Counted from the stretch's first letter, positions 1 through 11,164 are shown. The stretch: 64,000 nucleotides of DNA from Trichodelitschia bisporula (GCA_010356995.1 ML996696.1:808364-872363), one strand, 5' to 3'. Translations and numbers: made by a program. Notes: generated by a model from the sequence alone, not told the origin.

Positions 1-182
1 AGTACGAAAGACGGCGCAGAGGAGAGCAAAGATGGAGGTGGAGAGCATAAGGTCGGAGATGCCGACGATGCCATGGTTGATGTACCCGCAACTACATAGG
101 GAACCAACATTGGGCGTGAAGCCGCTCCAATGGTATGCCTGGCGGTGTAGTTCTCATCTTGCTACTCAACTACCACCCCACA

Positions 183-1110
183 TCACCGCCCCTCAAAAAC
201 CGGCTTCCTCTTCTCCGCAAACGCCTTGAGTGCCTCAACCCGATCACTCGTCCTAAGCACAACCTCATACGCCTCATCCTCCGCCTCTTGCCCTCTCTTC
301 CACCCATTTACCGCCCTCAACGCTTGCCGTACCGCCACCGGCCCCCCCTCACAGATCTCCCTCGCCAGCTCCTCCGCCTCCACCATAACCATCTCCCTCA
401 CAATCTCCCCATGCTCCCCCTCATTAACCTCCACCAACCGATCGCACAGCCCGAGGAAATACGCTTCGGACCCGCTAACCCGCCTTCCCGTGAGAATCAT
501 ATCCCGCGCCCGCCCGACCCCGATCAGCGCAGGCAGGCGGTGTGTACCGCCGGCACCGGGTATAATCCCGAGCCTAGTCTCCGGCAAGCCAACGAGCGTG
601 TTCTCCGCAAAAACGCGCAGGTGCATCGCAAGCGCCAGCTCCAACCCCCCACCAAACGCACTACCATGCACAGCCGCGATCGTCGGAATAGGCAGTGCCG
701 CCAGGGCCGCGAACGTAGAGCGGAGATTCGCAAGGAATGCACGGGTTCTGGGAGCGTCAGCAGTGTCCTAACTCCGCATATTATCTCTCTAGTAAAACCC
801 ACTCATCCTCGTCCATCCCCTTCCTCTCCTTCAGATCCGCGCCCGCGCAGAACACATTCTCGGCTACGCTCCCGATGACCAGCGCGCGCGTCTCACCGCT
901 CTCGCCTTCTTCATAGAGGCTGTCAACTTCGGAGCGTAGTTCCGCGAGTAATTGCCGCGAGATCGCGTTGCGTGCTGCTGGCCGGTCGAGCTCGAGGACG
1001 CGGATTACGCCTGTGTGGGGTGCGGGGAGGGTGCGGACGCGGATTGTGCGTGCTGGGGTGGAGTAGCACCGGTAGGCGGCGCGGAATAGGTTGACTCGAA
1101 GAGCAGGCAT
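183..1110 (-). CDS. Mitochondrial enoyl-CoA hydratase, methylglutaconyl-CoA hydratase (AUH) type
   Basis: Two exons (1110-803 and 747-183) joined across a 55-nt intron (748-802, donor GTGGGT, acceptor CCCAG, CTGAC branch), giving 290 aa. The start MPALRVNLFR opens a basic, Ser/Arg-rich leader that fits mitochondrial import. Crotonase-fold landmarks are clear: LELDRPAARNAISRQLL near residue 40, CAGADLKER before the intron, the oxyanion-hole stretch HGSAFGGGLELALA, then LPETRLGIIPGAGGTHRLP with the acidic catalytic region, and FAEKRKPVFEGR at the end. CAGADLKER plus the KRxPxFxG end resemble AUH, which hydrates 3-methylglutaconyl-CoA in leucine breakdown. A generic short-chain enoyl-CoA hydratase is the alternative. 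The length is normal for the family. It is divergent from the GPI-protein gene to its right. Confidence 0.88.
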
Positions 1111-1721
1111 CGTGATGTGGTGGTGACGTTGAGGAGCGCCCGCCCTGTCAACCGAGCTATTTCCGGAACACAGCTTCCCCCGCAGCACGGGCGCGTGGTA
1201 CGGACAAGCTTTGGCGTCCTTGGCGGGGGCGCCGGGGTGGTACGGTACGGGTACCTTGCGCCGTTGTCGGGCCGGTCCAGATACTCGCCGGATTCGGACG
1301 GGGGGAGCGATGCAAGCGGAAGCTGTGATGTAATAAAGCCTGGTCTGCGGTAGGCGATGGGCACAAGGGTAGAAGCTCCTATTGATAACGATACGAATCC
1401 TGCCATGCAACGCTGCCGGCTTCACGAGTTATCGTAAGGTACAAAGTTGCAGCAACTCTCTCGCCTCGAATTCCACCGATTCCGCCGTTTTTCCCGTTGC
1501 GCCACAACTGTAATCGGACCGCCATACTCCTTAGCGCGCCACCCCAAAAGAAAGGGGCGTCAGCCTGCCGAACGTATAAAATCTCAGACGCCCCACGAAC
1601 GCGCCGCTTACGCGCATCGCATTCTTCCTCGTCCGCTCGCTCCGCAAATTCGCCCAAGTCCCTCTCTTCTTCTTGAAATTCACCCAAGTCTCTCCTTCAA
1701 ACCCCCACCAAAACCACAATC
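1111..1721. promoter_or_regulatory. Divergent intergenic region, hydratase / GPI-protein genes
   Basis: A 611-bp gap between two genes read outward. No coding stretch is supported. The last 100 bp before 1722 is a C/T-rich leader, usual just upstream of fungal start codons. No specific factor site was recognised. Confidence 0.45.
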
Positions 1722-2432
1722 ATGCACGCCCTTACCCTCTCCTTCATGACCACCTTCCTCCCCTCCGCCCTCACCCTCTCCCTCATGACCGCCTCCTTCC
1801 CCACCGCCTTCGCTGGCGCCGAAACCCGCACCACCGCCACCCCAACCGGCCCCACCGTCCAAGCCTTCCTCGGCTTCGTCGCCGACCCGCAAATCCTCGT
1901 CGCGAGCATCAAATCCGCCAGCCCCTCCGCCACCGTCATGGAAATCGGCTGTCCGGACGGCACCTCCGGCAACGACTGCGGGTTCAACCCGCCCTTGACC
2001 CTAACCCAGGGCCCAACCACCGCTGTCCTCGTCCAGGACCGGCCCGATTACACAGGCTTCACCATGAGCATCGGGTGCAGCCTGGATACGAAGGCGAGCA
2101 CCGCGGTGTGTGTGAGCAGCATGGGTGGTGCTGAGGCGAATTTTCCCGGCGTGGAGACGGGGACGGTGACCGGGACTGATTATGGCTTCTCGCCTGTTAC
2201 GGTTACGGCAGGGGCGGAGAAGTTGAGTGCGGCCTCCGGGAGCGCGACGACGGGGAAGACGTCTGGTACTGCGACGGGGAAGGCGACTGGCACGACGAAG
2301 TCGGGTGCTTCAGCGTCGGGTACGGCCGCTTCGGCTTCGGGATCCAGCACGGGTTCGAGTGGTGCGGGGCGCGTGGTTGGCAGTGGTATTGCGCTCGGGG
2401 TTGTGGCGCTGGCGATATGCATTTTGGCATAG
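1722..2432 (+). CDS. Ser/Thr/Ala-rich secreted protein with a probable GPI anchor
   Basis: Uninterrupted 236-codon frame. Residues 1-33 are hydrophobic with small residues at the end (FPTAFAGA), fitting a signal peptide. The middle (about 45-155) is a compact domain with four cysteines in two pairs (IGCPDGTSGNDCGF and IGCSLDTKASTAVC), which suggests disulfides. From about 165 the chain is a Gly/Ser/Thr/Ala linker of the kind that is heavily O-mannosylated. It ends in small residues followed by a hydrophobic tail (GSGIALGVVALAICILA), the usual GPI-attachment pattern. The likely location is plasma membrane or cell wall. Pezizomycotina carry many proteins of this layout, mostly of unknown function. 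The membrane call rests on composition only. Confidence 0.8.
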   Translation: MHALTLSFMTTFLPSALTLSLMTASFPTAFAGAETRTTATPTGPTVQAFLGFVADPQILVASIKSASPSATVMEIGCPDGTSGNDCGFNPPLTLTQGPTTAVLVQDRPDYTGFTMSIGCSLDTKASTAVCVSSMGGAEANFPGVETGTVTGTDYGFSPVTVTAGAEKLSAASGSATTGKTSGTATGKATGTTKSGASASGTAASASGSSTGSSGAGRVVGSGIALGVVALAICILA

Positions 2433-3035
2433 TTGTGCTGTGCTTGATGATACCCAAATTGTACTATTGTTAAAGTTGCTCCGAGCTGGTTGTGGTGATG
2501 CTTGAGATCGTACCTGCCTTGTTCAAGATTCGACTCCTTTACTATTCCCATGGTGGGAAAGGAATTGAGCTCCCTTCGGGGTGGGATCCGGACTGTCAGT
2601 GCAGAGGAGCATGGCGTGGAGATGCACGGAAATGACTGCTTTTCAGCATTCGGCACTCCAGAACCTTTGACGTGTCTATTAGACCCTCCAAGCGGGATTG
2701 CGTCACACAAAAATTAGATACCCATGCACAACATTACTGGCATAAGCTCTGTCGCTCAATGGCTTCAATATAAATAAATTGAATCATCGTTCGTCACCGG
2801 TTCAAGGGAGCATCATCACAAAAGGAAGTGTTCTTCTAAGCAAATTGCTTCTATGATATCGCATCTAAACCCATGCAGTATCGCCTCTGAATCTACCTCT
2901 AATGAGTCGCAAAACGCAGGACTCGAACGCAGAAGACGTAGCTTAGACACGAAATGCTCTACGCCCAAGTCTGGAAACAAAGCCGTGGGTATCCCTTCAT
3001 CAACATCATCATCGTTCAACCATCCGCCTCTAAGC
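2433..3035. other. Intergenic, convergent gene ends
   Basis: About 600 bp between the GPI-protein stop and the stop of the deubiquitinase gene on the other strand. It presumably holds both 3' ends. The only open frames are short and without family features. Confidence 0.4.
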
Positions 3036-4764
3036 TCACGGCCGCAAGTCCACAATATCGAACTCCAGGCCTGCCAGCTCCATGACATGCCCGGGACGCA
3101 TCGCATCCGTGTACACGTTGGGCTCTGGGTGGGGATGGAAAAGCCCGGTTTGCCGGCAGTTCAGCACCGACTTCAAGCCCGGCGGAGCAGTTAAGCGGAA
3201 CACGCCGTACCTATGGTTGTCAGTCTTGCGAAGGTAAGGTGAAAGGGTGACTTACGAAGGATCGTGCTGAGGAGCACACACGATCGCAATGCTCTCGGCC
3301 AGCTGAACCTGGTACCCACTGTGCGTGTGCAGGTCGCGCGAGCTCAAGAAGCAGGTTTGCGTTGGGTGCGTGTGGATCCAGCCGAGGGTCATCAGGTTCT
3401 CCTTGTCGCAGTAGTCGAACAGTGCACCTTCATTCACCGTGTCGCATGTATCTGACGTGCTCTCTTGCTCCGGGATGACAAGCTTGGTGATGAAGAAGGC
3501 GTTGGAGATCAGGTGGCCGCAGAGGATGCCGCAGGTTTCCAGGTTGCGGCGTGTGTTAGAGCGAGCAATATCGAGGAACTGGAATCGTAGATTCGGGTTG
3601 ATAAAGACGGTGCGGAGGGGCTCACCGCCTTCTGTCCAAGCCGAGGGGTTGAAAGTGTAGTCTTTGGAGTCAATATCCGCGGGTGGAGGTGTTTCTGTTG
3701 ACGCTCGAGAAACAGCCTCCAACGGTACTTGATCGAGAACCTTTGCAGGAACTAGCGGCGCCCACGGGTCACACACAACGTTCTCCTTTGGGGGGAGCTT
3801 TGGTGGGATACGTGGGTCTAGCGATGTCCGGGACATGAGATCGTGCAACTCGTACTTTGGAGGAACTTCAGGCCGAGAGTCGGTAGATACGTTCGAGGCG
3901 CTCTTTTGTGGGACCGTAGGATATCGCGGAACCGTAGCCGATTCTGATGACTTCCTGCTAGAACTTTGAGCACTGTTGCGCTCAGAAAAGGCTTGTTCAA
4001 CCCTGCGTTGAGTCGCGATGAGATCCCTCGAAACATCATATGTCTGGTCGTCATATGATGCGCTCCCTCTGCGCGCTGGAGTATGTCCATGCACCGGAGT
4101 GTGCGATGGCAGTCTTTCGGCTCCGTACTGAGCATCGTGTGTCTCTTTACGTCTTCTGAACTCCTTATTAGCAAGCGCAACGGCGTAGCTCCTATTCTCG
4201 CCAGCTTTCAGTTCTTTCCTGTGCTTCTTGCGCTCGGAGCCAGAAGAGGGAGGCCGCAAGCTTTCCCCATCATTCGCCATCGATCTCCTCGTGGATTTGG
4301 GATGCTCTTGCTCCCAACGGTCCTGTCGCGCCTTACGCCGTGCCATGTCGTCAAGATGTTGCTTGTACCGCATGTTGATCCTCGGCTTGAGTTCTTCCAG
4401 CTTCGTAAGGTTCGCCATGGCATCTGCGTACACCCTTCTCCACAACGGACGGTTAGGCGGCAGCCTGATCTCCGGATGCGTGGCCAGTTTCTCCAGCACG
4501 AGGTGCACATGGCGGAAGTAGAAGAGGTATGCATCTTGCTCGTTGCCGTCACGCTCGTACGACTGGGCCTGTGAACGGTTAGCAACGCGATATCACAGCA
4601 TCGTGTTGTGGACAAACTTGTGACTGGATAGCGGCGGCGGTGCGCAGCCAGTACCGCAAGGGAATATCGGGATTGTAGTCGAAGTTGCTAGCTTCTTTCA
4701 CAACGCCTCCCACGTCCAGCGGTTCGTGGCCAAAGCCACTACTCGTGGCGGAGTACAGCGACAT
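3036..4764 (-). CDS. AMSH/STAMBP-type endosomal JAMM deubiquitinase
   Basis: Three exons: 4764-4618, 4568-3256, 3210-3036. The introns are 4569-4617 (49 nt) and 3211-3255 (45 nt, GTAAGT donor), and the product is 544 aa. The N-terminus matches the USP8-dimerisation/MIT-like helical region: IPLRYWLRTAAAI joins across intron 1 to AQSYERDGNEQDAYLFYFRH. A long charged, disordered linker follows. The C-terminal MPN+ domain has ETCGILCG (catalytic Glu) and GWIHTHPTQTCFLSSRD, placing the zinc ligands at about His448, His450 and Asp461. CRQTGLFHPH and ELAGLEFDIVDLRP close the protein as in the family. Known AMSH enzymes cut Lys63-linked ubiquitin chains from ESCRT cargo at endosomes. All metal ligands are present, so it should be active. 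Confidence 0.93.
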
Positions 4765-5429
4765 TCCGGGGTGGTGGTGGTGGTGGTGGTTGTGATGTAC
4801 CTGGAGTTGTAATGCGGGGGCGGGGAAGTGAGGGGTTGGTGGCGGTGCCGTTTGGCGCGGCTGCTCGAGTAGCTCTGCCCAGCGCTGTTAGCAGAGATGG
4901 GCTTGGGATGTGATAGTTGGGCGCAAAACATTTTGAACAAGCAGTTTGAGGTTCAACTGCGTTGGGGCCTGGATTAGTAGCAGATCTGACATGGGACGTT
5001 GGCAGTCCCATGGCGGGGGCACATGCACAGTGGCGGCAAGGATCCCGGACAGGTACCGTTGCATCAAAGCCTCAAAGCTGGGATGACTATGAAGAAGTTG
5101 CGACTCGCACTATATCAAGCGTGTAGTTCATCATTCTCTCTATCTACTGTGCAAATAAAAGACAAAGAACAGGTGACTATCTTGAGATATCCATCGGCTT
5201 CAACCAAGAGTATCCCCATCGAAGACTCGTCGCAATGCAGTGTCCATCACAGTACAGTGTCCATAAGCCATAATGTACATTTGAACAGCCCAGATCCCTT
5301 AGGCTCGATGCATCCCACTGCTTGCATACTGTCCCGCCTCTCAGTTGTGGAGGCTCTACCCCGACACTTCGTCCTGTGGTTGGGAGAACTTAGCCGTCAC
5401 TGGTGTGCGTTTAAGCTGTAGCAGAGACT
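4765..5429. other. Upstream region of the AMSH gene and end of the bL31m gene
   Basis: No coding sequence is supported. It includes a GGT trinucleotide run immediately upstream of the AMSH start. Confidence 0.4.
4769..4792. repeat. (GGT)n microsatellite
   Basis: Seven to eight GGT triplets lie just upstream of the AMSH start codon, in its presumed 5' leader (ACC repeats in the transcript). Confidence 0.8.
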
Positions 5430-5975
5430 CTATTTCTTCTTGGCCTTGGTATCCTTCGACGTAAAGCCCTTCATCGTGGCCATCTGGCCGCCGTCCTTCG
5501 CGTTGGCATCGGGCTGGTATCCACTGATCAAGTCGAGGAGGCTATCATCCTCCTGCTCCACAGAAGCTTCGTCTCCAGCAGCCGCCTAAGCACTGTATTA
5601 GCGAGTGCCCATAACCACGGATGTAATATGAAATACCTCTGCCGCGGCCGCGTCCGCATCCCACCCTCTTCCAAAGCGCTCACGGAAAGCCCTCAGCTTG
5701 CCAGCTTCATCTTCCTCCACGTTGAGCAGCTTCTCGCTGGACGGATTCCATAGCGGCGAGTTCCGCACATCCTTGGTTGATGTATAGACTGGCTGTGGAG
5801 AGGTGGTGCGGTGCATGTATGTGCTGCCGTCAGTGAGGGTCACCAGCTGCGTGAAGGTGTACGGCCGCTTCGGTCGCCGCAGCAGGGTGGCATGTCGCAC
5901 TTGTTGAAAATCGGCACGCTGCAACAAGTCCGGCCTGGCGACTCGCCGGGGTATTGAGCAGAGGATGTTCGACAT
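5430..5975 (-). CDS. Mitochondrial large-subunit ribosomal protein bL31m (yeast Mrpl36 family)
   Basis: Two exons (5975-5637 and 5585-5430) with a 51-nt intron (5586-5636, donor GTATTT, acceptor TTAG), giving 164 aa. The start MSNILCSIPRRVAR is a basic presequence. The core RRPKRPYTFTQLVTLTDGST, followed by RTTSPQPVYTSTKDVRN, LWNPSSEKLLNVEEDEAGKL and AFRERFGRGWD, is the fungal bL31m signature. The bacterial zinc cysteines are absent, as is usual in fungal mitochondrial forms. The tail is acidic then lysine-rich (KDTKAKKK). It is a structural protein of the mitoribosome. The longer upstream frame without intervening stops was not used because MSNIL begins the presequence. Confidence 0.9.
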
Positions 5976-6197
5976 TGCAATTGATTGTGGAGCTGCGATG
6001 TTGAGATGGCCGCAACTCGCGATTGGGTTGAACTTTTCGCGTCTTGGCGCGAATGCTTTCGAGCGGAGAAATGACCGCCGTTGTTGAGCGACAACAATCA
6101 AACACCTTTTTGTCTTAAGTTTACTCGCAAAGTGCAGAGCTAAACCGGAGTTTTGCCCGGATCGCTCTCTACCTGAATTGGCCACATACCCTCGAAG
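5976..6197. promoter_or_regulatory. Short bidirectional promoter, bL31m / flavin-reductase-like gene
   Basis: Only 222 bp separate the two opposed start codons. Both products look mitochondrial, so shared control is plausible but not shown. Confidence 0.5.
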
Positions 6198-7106
6198 ATG
6201 GCTGCTGCGGAGGCATTTTCCGTCTTCCGCAGCTGGAACCGTGCCTTGTGTAGGAGCCCTATGCCTTTCTGGAGCGCACCTCACAATCTATTAGGCCCTC
6301 GATGCAGCAAGAGATTGCTGAGATACAATGCACCCTTGCCCTCGCAAGCTGTGATGCGGCAGCATATCCGCTCCTCCTCACACTTCGCGGAGCGTCGTAC
6401 GTCACCGTGGACTGGTGCAGGCGCATGGGCAGCGGGGAACAAGGGACAGCGGAGGAGGAATCATACAGACGCCAGCGAGTCACCAAGATTAGGACGAGAA
6501 GCTGAGACAAATCTCAATCGGTTACGCTCCTTAATGCGTTGCATGCCGCATCCGGTTGTCCTCATCACCACCTGTGCAGAGACCGCTACTCCATCCGAAG
6601 CCGAACGCAAAGAGAGAATACCGCATCATGAAAGAGCCTATGGTGCTATCGTCTCCTCCTTCACAACCGTTACCCTCGGCCCACCCCCAGTTGTCTCCTT
6701 CAACCTGCGCGTTCCTTCCCGGACCCTCAACGGAATCAGCCACAACCAACTGTTCACAGTGCATCTCCTCAAGGCAACTGGGCACGGTGCCGGGATTGCC
6801 GACCTCTTCGTCAAACACGGCCATCCAAAAGCGTTTGAGCTTCTCCCTGAGAGCGAGCATTCTCTGGACCTGCCGTCAGTAGCGGGTGATGCATCTGACG
6901 GCACCGCTTTCTATCCGTTAATTGCGGGAAAGGGAATCATGGGATCCATCGTATGCAGACTGCTTCCAAGCAAATGTGTCACTGTTGATGACCATATCAT
7001 CATGGTCGCCGAAGTCTTAGAAGTGTCGTCCCCCGGCTCCCATCATCGTGGGCTGCTCTACTCGGATGGCAGATATAAGACGCACGGAGACCCTCTAGAG
7101 CCCTGA
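6198..7106 (+). CDS. Flavin-reductase-like (FMN-binding split barrel) protein, probably mitochondrial
   Basis: Intronless 302-aa frame. Residues 1-100 are rich in Arg, Ser and Ala with few acids, fitting a mitochondrial leader plus linker. The domain begins at LRSLMRCMPHPVVLITTC. It continues with YGAIVSSFTTVTLGPPPVVSFNLRVPSRTLNGI and then FTVHLL, the FMN-binding layout of the flavin-reductase-like family (NADH:FMN oxidoreductase type). It ends with LLYSDGRYKTHG, the usual closing strand. In the family, FMN is bound through the Ser/Thr after the first strand and the SxRT loop. The reaction in this organism is unknown. Alternatives are a flavin-binding reductase partner of a monooxygenase or a stand-alone quinone reductase. 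Confidence 0.85.
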   Translation: MAAAEAFSVFRSWNRALCRSPMPFWSAPHNLLGPRCSKRLLRYNAPLPSQAVMRQHIRSSSHFAERRTSPWTGAGAWAAGNKGQRRRNHTDASESPRLGREAETNLNRLRSLMRCMPHPVVLITTCAETATPSEAERKERIPHHERAYGAIVSSFTTVTLGPPPVVSFNLRVPSRTLNGISHNQLFTVHLLKATGHGAGIADLFVKHGHPKAFELLPESEHSLDLPSVAGDASDGTAFYPLIAGKGIMGSIVCRLLPSKCVTVDDHIIMVAEVLEVSSPGSHHRGLLYSDGRYKTHGDPLEP

Positions 7107-7349
7107 ATGCGGGTTCATTGCGAGAATCGAAGAGAAGGAGTTGATGGATAGAATATACCCCACTGCGAACTGTGGCTTCATTTCCAACAGTTGCTTGGCA
7201 TTGTAGATATTGCGTACATACTGGTTACTTGACGACCAAAGCTAACGGCAGTTGTCGTCAAGCTGCAGCATACAACGCGGCTTGAGAGCTGAACTCCAAG
7301 ACTTGCTCGATAGGTCGTGACTGATCAGACTTTAGATGCCCACGTTGAC
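7107..7349. other. Convergent 3' region
   Basis: About 240 bp between two converging stop codons. No further gene was seen. Confidence 0.35.
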
Positions 7350-7848
7350 TCAGCTTCCCTCTTCCATTTTCTCGCCTTCCGAAGCGCTAGGGAGCTTCTC
7401 CAGAAACTCTATAGCTTCCTGCACCAGTTCAGCTTCCTTGGCCAGAGCGAGGTCCTTGGTGCGGCTGTTCAGCCAGCCCATGTTGAGTGACTTGAGTGCG
7501 TCCTTATTGATGCCGGGTCCCAGCCTTTCCGCAGCCTGCTGGTTGGGGAAGATAATGCCTGCAGATTCGAGGGCATCCACCTGTGCGTTCAATTCCTCGT
7601 AAACTTCACGCAAACATTTGTTGAAGGTCTGCACGTGAGCGCTGATGAGGGCCTTGCGATCCGAGCCAGGTGCCACATTGGGCGGTGAGGGATCGCTGAG
7701 AAGTTGGATCGCGGCGCCCGCTTCGCTCAGGAGAGCAGGTACTTTCTATCTCAGTGAGTAACCGCCCAGCAGCTCGCAGACAACATACAGAGCTGGTAGC
7801 TGCAAGTGCCTCGATCTTTTCGCGCTTGAGCACAAATTTAGGGTCCAT
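7350..7848 (-). CDS. MED11: Probable Mediator subunit 11
   Basis: Exons 7848-7789 and 7745-7350 around a 43-nt intron (7746-7788, GTATGT donor), giving 151 aa. The start MDPKFVLKREKIEALA leads across the intron to VPALLSEAGAAIQLLSD, a short helix like the Med11 N-terminal helix. FNKCLREVYEELNAQVDALESAGII and LNMGWLNSRTKDLALAKEAEL then match the two conserved blocks of fungal Med11 (LxxxIYxLExAxI and xVxWLNxRN). The protein is entirely helical in look, as expected for the head-module Med11/Med22 bundle that contacts TFIIH and Pol II. The family call rests on short motifs, so another small helical protein cannot be excluded. It is head to head with TAF5. Confidence 0.6.
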
Positions 7849-8502
7849 CCTGATGGCCGTCGGAGTCCAGAGCGTGCTGAATGTGTGATGGCGAAACTCG
7901 TTTACGATGTTTGCAATCCTGTAACCGACGACTCTGCGTCGGCCACACGTTGACCACGCGACCCGGAAGTAGCGAGTACTTGGCGGCGACGTCCTCAACC
8001 GACGGGCGAAGCCCGAAAGGGGCCTTGCTATGTGATTACACAGCCAATTGACATCCGGTTTTGAGATACTTCGACTGATTGTCACGTCGTCGAGGACTGG
8101 CAGTGAGCAATCGGCACAGGCTCTACAGTATTGCGTGAATCTGAAGAAACAGTGGTGGCTGGAAGAGGTCACTGATGTGACCCGATACTCCGTAGTGCGG
8201 CTCTGCGGGAACGCGGTGCACAGACCGCGTTACCTGATGTCCTCATCATCCAATCATCGAGGACGTGAGGCCCAACCGATCATGGTACAACTATTATCCG
8301 ACGGACTGTGAAGACGAGGCAACATCAGCCATCTACGAAGTACGACTACACGTCCCGGATAGGCCCAACCACCACACTTCGTCTCTCTTCAGTATAGTTG
8401 ATCGTATACAATCCATACCACAGAACTCAAATTTCAGTACCTATATCACACGTTGGCAACAATCAGGCGCTAATTCGCGCGCCGTTTGGCCCGACCGCAA
8501 AC
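7849..8502. promoter_or_regulatory. Shared intergenic region, MED11-like / TAF5
   Basis: 654 bp between divergent starts. No open frame with protein-like features was found. It presumably holds both promoters. Confidence 0.45.
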
Positions 8503-11164
8503 ATGTCGAACCCACCAGGCGCTCCTTCAAGGAGCGGGAGCATCGCCAACGGGCCTCCCAGCGCCGGGGTTGCTCCAGGTGCTGGCAATCAGCTGCCAAG
8601 CACTCCCAGTACTCCGTCGCAGCAGAATCTCAATCAAATTGTATGTGACTGCGTAAATGCGCTGCTTCGTTCTCCCGCACCTCTACCTTTTTCCACCTCC
8701 GTCTCCCCCTTTCACCTCCACTTTCGCCTACACCTTTTACCCGCACCCTTCACCTACACCCTTTACTTCCAGCCTTGCCTACATCTTTCGCCTCCAACTT
8801 CACCACTCGATTACCACCGCCATGCCTTTGCCAATACTGCCGACAGTGGAAGCTGCTCCACTGTCATATGGCGTACCAGGGCGGCGTTTCTATGGAGAGC
8901 TGCCTGCAGCTTATACGGCGGCGCTTATCATCGATAACCGCTCTGCGTCCGAAGGGCTTCCGGATTACCTATGGGACGACCCTGTATCTATAATCTCCCA
9001 CTAGTGCTCAAGCGTAGTGCGCTTCGCTACGCGTTTAATGCCACTCGCTTCCTTCTCGAACTGGTAGCTGATTGCGATATTTAGGTTCTCGAATACCTCA
9101 GCAAGAAGGGGTACAGCAAGACGGAGTCGATGCTTCGGCGCGAGTCTGCATTTCACGATGCGGAAGGGCGCCCGCTTGTTCGGCGTGCCGAGGACGCCGG
9201 TGGCAAAATGTACGAGAGAGGATATCAGCTCCTCCTCGACCACGTCAGCGATGTCTTGGAAGTGTACAAGCCCGAGCTGTCGCGCTTGCTTTGGCCCGTC
9301 TTCGTGCACTCCGTCCTCAGCCTGGCGCGCAGCCACTACCCGAAGGACTCGGAAACTTTCTTCAACAAGTACAATGACCGCTTCACCCGCGAGCATCAGT
9401 CGGAGCTTGGCCAGCTTCAGACCGTCACTGCCCCGGAGCATGTTGAAGAATCGTCCATTGCCAAAGTCTATATGAGCAACAAATACCGCGTAACGCTGAC
9501 TCCGATGGCCTACAACGTGCTTGTGCAGTTCCTGGAGCAAAAGGAAGAGGACGGCGGATCAGTCATCATCGCGCTGTTGGAGCAGCACCTGCATATCATC
9601 AAGGCAGAACGCGGGGGTCCAGGTGCAGAGCGCAGCCTTGCGGCGATGCTCGCGCGTGGCGGAGAGGAGTATGACATGCCGGCCGAAGACGAAGGTATTC
9701 CGGGCCACAACCCCGGCTCTGCGAACGTCGACCCCAATGCGCCGAACAAACTCCCGAAGTTACTCCTGGCCGCCCCTCCGCTGGACCCAGATGCCATGGA
9801 AGATATTCGCGCGGAGCTTATTGAGGCCGATACGCGCAACCCGCCGCGCCCAGGTCAGTCGTCGCTTCTGGAAGAGTTTGAGCAGAGCATCAAGCAGGAG
9901 CCTCAGGATGAAGCGGCCAGCCGCGATGCTGTGCCGCTTCCGCCCATGATGGCTCGCGATATTGCCATGGAGGTTCAGAATATCCGGGAGCATCGCGACC
10001 GTTTCAGGATAGACCCCAAGTCTAGCGGCGTCGGCCCAGGCGTGAGCGTCTGCCTCTACACGTTTCACAACACCCACAACAGGTGAGTCAGCTGTACTAG
10101 CCGTTGTTTCGTATCTAACAGCCAGCAGTATCAGTGTTATGGAATTCTCGCCTGACCTGAAGTTCGTTGCGGTCGGATTCCAGCAGTCGTACATCCGGGT
10201 TTGGACTGTAGATGGCTCTCCGCTCCCGATTCTTACTCCCGGCCAAGTCAGTGCCGTGACCACCCCGGTCAATTCAAAAAAGTTGATTGGGCATTCCGGT
10301 CCTGTGTACGGTCTGTCCTTCTCCCCTGGCACCCCCAAGCCGTCCGAAGACTCTCCCAACACCAATTCTCGGTACCTTTTGTCTTCCTCTGCTGACGGAA
10401 CGATTCGCCTCTGGGGTTGCGACATGTGGACCTGTCTTGTGTCTTACCGCGGCCACGACGCGCCGGTTTGGGATGTGCGCTGGGGTCCGCATGGTCACTA
10501 CTTCCTCTCCTGTGGACACGACAAAGTGGCTCGCATTTGGACCACAGACGTCATCGCTCCCCTTCGCCTTTTCGTGGGCCACGAGAGCGATGTGGATGTG
10601 GGCTGTTTCCACCCGAGCGGCATCTATGTCTTCACTGGTGGCGATCGGACTGTCCGCATGTGGGAGATCCAGCGCGGCAACGCTGTCCGCATGTTCACGG
10701 GACACACCGGCCATATCACGGCCATCGAGTGCTCCCCCAACGGCCAGTTTCTCGCTAGCGCCGATGACCAGGGCAACATCATCATCTGGGATCTACAGCC
10801 GGGTAACCGGATGAAGCGCATGCGCGGCCATGGCAAGGGAGGCATCTGGTCTCTCTCCTGGAGCGCCGAGTCCAACGTGCTCGTTTCCAGCGGTGCTGAC
10901 TCGGTAATCCGCGTCTGGGATGTTCTGCTTACGCCGTCTGAGAAGAGTGGTGATGGGTTGACCAAGGTTGAGAACGTCGTCTCGGCCGCAGGAGCGACTG
11001 GGGCACCGCAAACTGGTTCCCAAAAGAAGGGCAAGAAGGATGTTGTAGTTACCCCAGATCAGATCAGCGCCTTCAAGACCAAGAAGACGCCTGTCATCAA
11101 GGCCATGTTCACCCGCTCTAACCTAGTGGTTGCTGGCGGCGCTATCAATGAGCTGAGCCATTAG
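8503..11164 (+). CDS. TAF5: Transcription initiation factor TFIID subunit 5 (TAF5)
   Basis: Exons 8503-8640, 9085-10082 and 10129-11164; introns 8641-9084 (444 nt) and 10083-10128 (46 nt); 723 aa. Exon 1 encodes a Pro/Ser-rich start ending LNQI. Exon 2 opens with a LisH motif (VLEYLSKKGYSKTESMLRRE), followed by the NTD2 domain (LDHVSDVLEVYKPEL to about residue 220, with FVHSVLSL and FFNKYNDRF). An acidic linker follows. Exon 3 begins SVMEFSPDLKFVAVGFQQSY and carries about six WD40 repeats, with GHSGPVYGLSF, GHDAPVWDVRWGPHGHYF, GHESDVDVGCFHPSG and GHTGHITAIECSPNGQFLAS. TAF5 is the scaffold of TFIID, and in many fungi also of SAGA. The first intron is about ten times longer than its neighbours. 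Confidence 0.95.

Noticed and set aside
135-878. 247-aa plus-strand frame over the hydratase gene
   Set aside because: Shadow of the GC-rich hydratase exon on the other strand; Pro/Arg-rich with no domain.
2905-2935. B-box-like GTTCGAGTCC on the minus strand, possible tRNA
   Set aside because: No pairing T-stem, no A-box and no cloverleaf around it.
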